Assembly: GCF_013204885.1 (NCBI RefSeq) | Contig: NZ_JABMKX010000005.1 | Span: 1-64,000, forward strand | Direction: 5' to 3' | From: Paenibacillus tritici | Lineage (GTDB): Bacteria; Bacillota; Bacilli; Paenibacillales; Paenibacillaceae | DNA: 64,000 nt | The notes under the pieces: model-generated | Database searches by the model: none | What the model saw: only the letters and a program-made list of their open reading frames with translations | What the model was told of the DNA's origin: nothing | Shown here: positions 60,712-64,000 of the stretch, one piece after another | Layout of the letters: every line of letters starts with the position of its first letter | Position numbering within the stretch: the stretch's first letter is position 1 | Made by a program: the position numbers and the translations under genes

Positions 60712-63428
60712 AGTCTATCATACGCTGGTTTTCTTTTACCATAGTCTTGTTTATAGGTATAAATGCAGGAAGTCACACTTCTTTGGCACAAGGAGAAGAA
60801 AGAGCTTATAAGTTAAAACCGAAGTATCTGGTCAATAATTTTAACTTTGATATGATGTCCGCAACCGTTACGGAGGATGAACACCATTTCTCTACAGTGG
60901 GAAATTTCCGCACAAGCAAAGACTTTAATGTAATGTATTGGGAAGCTGAAGATGTGCACAGCCATCCTACACTGAAATATCCAACGGATGGAGACTTTTC
61001 AGACTTGGTATTGGAGTACAACTATACGATAAGTGGCGACGCCACTCCGCTAAATGGAGTGCCATCACCAACCCTGACCGTTGTAACAACGGATGATAAG
61101 GCATATTATATACGGCTATGGAACTATGTTACCGACCGTCCTATGGAGGGCTGGGAGAAGGAGGTCAGCGATTCACTGAATATTGACTACTCTTTTCCAG
61201 TGGGCCGGGAGGAGGGGACAGCAAGCGGAACAGAGGGGGCAATCCGCATTGACTTTAACAATCTGTATGCAGGATGGGTGCCTTTTATACAGGGGAAGGA
61301 TCGTGCAGGAGAGGTATCCTGGATTCCGAATCCGGATTGGGTTAAAGTCCCGGTCACTAGTATCAAGCGCCTGGAATGGGCTTTTGTACCGCAGGAATAT
61401 GATTACAACGAAGCAGAGATACGCTACTTCACTGAATCCAAACCATTCAAAATTGATTTTTCAGATTGGAATGTATACGGAAATGCATTTTTGATGAATG
61501 AGAAACCCTATGCTCCCGAAGGGAAAGTCAGAATCAGTGACGGATATGATGATACCTACAACCTTACACCTGAACGGATTGCGGGTGATTATGCCAGACT
61601 AGGCTTTGGGAATACCGTTGATTTCTATGTGGGGGCTTCGCATTTCTACGATAAGGTCTATAACGGAACAACCGGGATGGAGCTGATTACGGACCATCCT
61701 TTTAATGAGGCCTTCAAGAGCTGGTATACCAGTTATGTGAAATTTTTGTCTGCCCGTCAAACCAAAGTAATCTCGTCAATTTCTATGGAGAACGTTGATG
61801 CGCCAGCATCCTGGTGGCAGAGGACATGGGATGGGAAAGGTGCCGAAACATTATGGTCTCCTGCACCCAAGCTATTGAGCTTCTCCAATACAGCAGTTCA
61901 AAGCTATTACAAAAAATATATATTGGGCTTATCCAAAATACATACAGACAGTGGTATGCCCCCGATTATTCAGCTTGGTGAGCCATGGTGGTGGTATATG
62001 GATAGCCTGCCGGGCAGTCCGCCGACTTTCTATGATGATTCTACTAAATATTTATACCAACAGAAGTTCGGCAAGCCAATGCATCAATTCAAATCGGCTT
62101 ACGACTCTATCAGCGGTCATGAAGAGATGCTAAGCTGGCTTAGCGAACAGAACGGGAAGTTCTCCCTTCTCCTCAGGGACACCTTGAAAGCAGTATATCC
62201 ACAAGGTCAGTTTACGGTTCTGTTGTTCATTCCTACTGTAGTAGATCCTGAATTAGCTCCGAAAATGATGGGTATTGTGAATTTCCCTATAGAGCAATGG
62301 AAGTCGCCAAACCTCGATTTCTTCATGATCGAAGACTACGACTATCTGATCGCCAATAACATGGAGAAGCATAGACAGGCGCTGACAGTGGCGCAACGGA
62401 AGCTGGGGTATGGTCCCGGGCAAATTCATTATCTATCAGGTGCAGATTCAACCAATAACAATGCGATCTGGAAGAATATTGACCAGGCTATTAATGATGG
62501 AATCAATATGAGATTCTCAGGAGTCTACGTGTGGGCTTATCCGCAGGTGAAGACCAAGGGCTGGGTACAGCCTGTGATTATTGAATCCTCAGTTCCTCCG
62601 GGGCTGCAGAAGAGCGGCTCGATTCAGATTCAATTAAGCTCGGCAGGAGCAGATTCAATTATCTATACGTTAGATGGCCGGGAACCAACCCTATCAACAG
62701 GCCAAGCGTATACGGGAACTCCTATAGCTATTTCAAAAGATACAAGAGTTAAGGCTGCTGCCGTGAAAAACGGTGTAACCAGCAGCACGGTACAATTCGA
62801 TTACCTGTTCGACCGGAAGCAGTATCAGTATGATGCAACCAACCGGCTGCAATGGTTCACCTTATTCCAGGATGATCAGAAGTATCGGATTTCATATGTC
62901 TATGACAAAGAAGGAAATCAGACCCGAAAAATTGTGAATAAAATCTTTAATATGTGGGGCGACCAGAATATTATTCCTGTCATGCTAGAAGACAAGTCGC
63001 CGGATGGCAGTACCGCCAGTGCCAGCAGTAACTTTGGTGCCGATTATTTACCGTACAAAGCCTTCGATCATCTGGATCTGGAACAGGCATGGATTTCCAA
63101 TGGTACTGTAGAGGGCTGGCTTGCATTTAAATTCCCAAGCTCCAAGAACGTGATCTCCTATAAAATCTATCCGAGAAATGAGAACACAGCTATTAACGCC
63201 TCCCCTAAATCATGGACCTTCGAGGGGTACGATGGAACCCAGTGGGTGGTGTTATCACAGGAGAGTAATGTGACAGACTGGACAATCAGAGAGGCCAAAA
63301 CGTTCAACGTCTCACAAAGCGGGAGCTATGCGGAGTACCGGATCAAGATTACAGAAAATAACGGATATTGGTATACAAGTATCGGTGAGGTTGAAATGAC
63401 TCAAGGCGATTCCGGCCATGACCAGTAA
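60708..63428 (+). CDS. Large secreted carbohydrate-active-like protein
   Basis: 906 residues. A signal peptide (about 1-28) is followed by a beta-rich N-terminal domain (30-265), a probable TIM-barrel-like domain (about 270-630, with GFGNTVDFYVGASHFYDKV, QLGEPWWWYMD and FFMIEDYDYL), a chitobiase/beta-hexosaminidase C-terminal-type domain (about 640-705, SIIYTLDGREPTLSTG) and a C-terminal F5/8-type C (CBM32-like) domain (about 765-900). The carboxylates in GEPWWW and MIEDYDY are candidates for catalysis. I cannot assign a hydrolase family; a TIM-barrel domain of phage or GTA tail origin is another possibility. Translationally coupled to the gene before it. Confidence 0.75.
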   Translation: MKSIIRWFSFTIVLFIGINAGSHTSLAQGEERAYKLKPKYLVNNFNFDMMSATVTEDEHHFSTVGNFRTSKDFNVMYWEAEDVHSHPTLKYPTDGDFSDLVLEYNYTISGDATPLNGVPSPTLTVVTTDDKAYYIRLWNYVTDRPMEGWEKEVSDSLNIDYSFPVGREEGTASGTEGAIRIDFNNLYAGWVPFIQGKDRAGEVSWIPNPDWVKVPVTSIKRLEWAFVPQEYDYNEAEIRYFTESKPFKIDFSDWNVYGNAFLMNEKPYAPEGKVRISDGYDDTYNLTPERIAGDYARLGFGNTVDFYVGASHFYDKVYNGTTGMELITDHPFNEAFKSWYTSYVKFLSARQTKVISSISMENVDAPASWWQRTWDGKGAETLWSPAPKLLSFSNTAVQSYYKKYILGLSKIHTDSGMPPIIQLGEPWWWYMDSLPGSPPTFYDDSTKYLYQQKFGKPMHQFKSAYDSISGHEEMLSWLSEQNGKFSLLLRDTLKAVYPQGQFTVLLFIPTVVDPELAPKMMGIVNFPIEQWKSPNLDFFMIEDYDYLIANNMEKHRQALTVAQRKLGYGPGQIHYLSGADSTNNNAIWKNIDQAINDGINMRFSGVYVWAYPQVKTKGWVQPVIIESSVPPGLQKSGSIQIQLSSAGADSIIYTLDGREPTLSTGQAYTGTPIAISKDTRVKAAAVKNGVTSSTVQFDYLFDRKQYQYDATNRLQWFTLFQDDQKYRISYVYDKEGNQTRKIVNKIFNMWGDQNIIPVMLEDKSPDGSTASASSNFGADYLPYKAFDHLDLEQAWISNGTVEGWLAFKFPSSKNVISYKIYPRNENTAINASPKSWTFEGYDGTQWVVLSQESNVTDWTIREAKTFNVSQSGSYAEYRIKITENNGYWYTSIGEVEMTQGDSGHDQ

Positions 63429-63511
63429 TAGTAGCTTGAACGGTGTGGCTGAAGCGAATAGTGAATTTACAATTGAGTAGTGAGAAGTATTCATAGCTGT
63501 AACCAGAGAGT

Positions 63512-63548
63512 AAACCTTGACTTCATTGCCGTTAAGGTTTATTTTTCT
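63512..63548 (+). terminator. Terminator of the two-gene secreted-protein operon
   Basis: AAACCTTGAC pairs with GTTAAGGTTT (one wobble), followed by ATTTTTC. Confidence 0.75.
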
Positions 63549-63588
63549 ATAAATGGATGAAATAGCAGAAAGGAAACGAGGAACAATC

Positions 63589-64000
63589 ATGGATAGCTGT
63601 TTGTTTATACACGGTTTCACTGGAGGCACACATGAGATCTCTCCGCTTGCCCGGTTTCTGGAGGCGAACGGCTATGTGGCCAGAATGTTTACCTTACAAG
63701 GACATGGAGGCAGCCGCAGCGATCTGCTCCATTCAAGCCGCGGGGGGTGGAAGCGAAGCGCCGAGGAAGAGCTGAACCAACTGCTTGCAGGCTCCGGGAA
63801 GGTACATCTGATCGGATTCTCCACCGGGGCGCTGATCGCTTCCCATCTGTCCGTACAATATTCTTCCCGAATCGGGTCACTGACACTGTTGTCGACTCCG
63901 GTATTCCCGCTGAATCCGGCCGAGATTCTGCGGACGCTGGTCCGCCCGGAGATGCTGCGGAAGTACATCCGCAACCTGGGCTCCACTCCAATGCGAGCTA
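63589..64000 (+). CDS. Alpha/beta-hydrolase, carboxylesterase type (partial, runs off the window)
   Basis: The first 137 residues are visible. ATG 63589 has GAGGA 6 bp before it. The sequence has the oxyanion-hole start FIHGFTGGTHE and the nucleophile elbow GFSTGA (G-x-S-x-G, Ser about 87), and resembles monoacylglycerol lipase/Est30-type carboxylesterases of Firmicutes, including LQGHGGSRSDLL. The acidic residue and histidine of the triad would lie beyond 64000. Small frames on the other strand are shadows. Confidence 0.88.
   Translation, partial: MDSCLFIHGFTGGTHEISPLARFLEANGYVARMFTLQGHGGSRSDLLHSSRGGWKRSAEEELNQLLAGSGKVHLIGFSTGALIASHLSVQYSSRIGSLTLLSTPVFPLNPAEILRTLVRPEMLRKYIRNLGSTPMRA

Overview
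The window looks like chromosomal DNA of a spore-forming Paenibacillus-like member of the Firmicutes. The evidence is moderately GC-rich coding DNA with strong AGGAGG ribosome sites, a YunB sporulation gene, a KimA potassium transporter, FapR-type control of a FabHB-like enzyme, an S-layer-anchored GH16 glucanase, and several sets of LplA-type or MalE-type lipoproteins with YesM/YesN or YtdP-like regulators for plant polysaccharides. All calls come from reading the sequence; no database search was run.

Layout. 1-506: end of an rRNA operon (23S 3' end, 5S, terminator). 660-4270: an OmpR-type two-component pair and a secreted protein whose promoter lies in the last codons of the kinase gene; a collapsed copy of the same promoter and terminator sits just upstream. 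4356-7025: DapA-like aldolase, a frameshifted DUF421 membrane gene, a metallophosphatase and an OsmC protein. 7022-10626 (minus): lipoprotein, response regulator and kinase operon. 10817-15050: small membrane protein, GH1 enzyme with a divergent LacI regulator, a 50-51 bp tandem repeat, and an unknown protein. 15367-19724: DUF2798 gene with a divergent MarR regulator, KimA, and a DUF3153-like lipoprotein. 19699-23753: YtdP-like regulator and a solute-binding lipoprotein. 24420-26261: a peptide quorum-sensing cassette of the RRNPP type (receptor plus two tandem propeptides). 26412-27951: small proteins, including a ribbon-helix-helix regulator with a 40-bp perfect palindrome. 28790-34981: pectin/rhamnogalacturonan operon (binding protein, two permeases, GH105, GH28). 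35915-37017: FapR-controlled fabH. 37204-43420: LacI regulator and a 1670-residue SLH-GH16-CBM protein. 43568-47310: GbsR-type regulator and OpuA glycine betaine transporter. 47567-49674: DedA/TVP38 protein and YunB. 50465-59938: arabinan-type operon (YesN, YesM, binding protein, two permeases, GH127, GH43). 60184-63428: two coupled secreted proteins of unknown role. 63589-64000: start of a carboxylesterase.

How the genes work together. Much of the window serves extracellular breakdown and uptake of plant and fungal polysaccharides. Each system pairs sensing (YesM/YesN, YtdP-like, LacI), a lipoprotein-dependent ABC importer and intracellular or surface glycosidases; in both complete importer operons a hairpin with a T-run separates the binding-protein gene from the permeases, which would favour excess binding protein. 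KimA and OpuA cover potassium and osmolyte uptake.

Most notable points: (1) the RRNPP receptor with two paralogous propeptides, plus a sharp base-composition break inside the receptor gene; (2) a repeat element found in four intergenic arrays, each with four roughly 22-nt motifs in a forward, forward, inverted, inverted order at about 50-58 bp spacing; (3) a 215-bp imperfect foldback element; (4) a deleted paralogue that left a promoter joined directly to its terminator, possibly making a small RNA.
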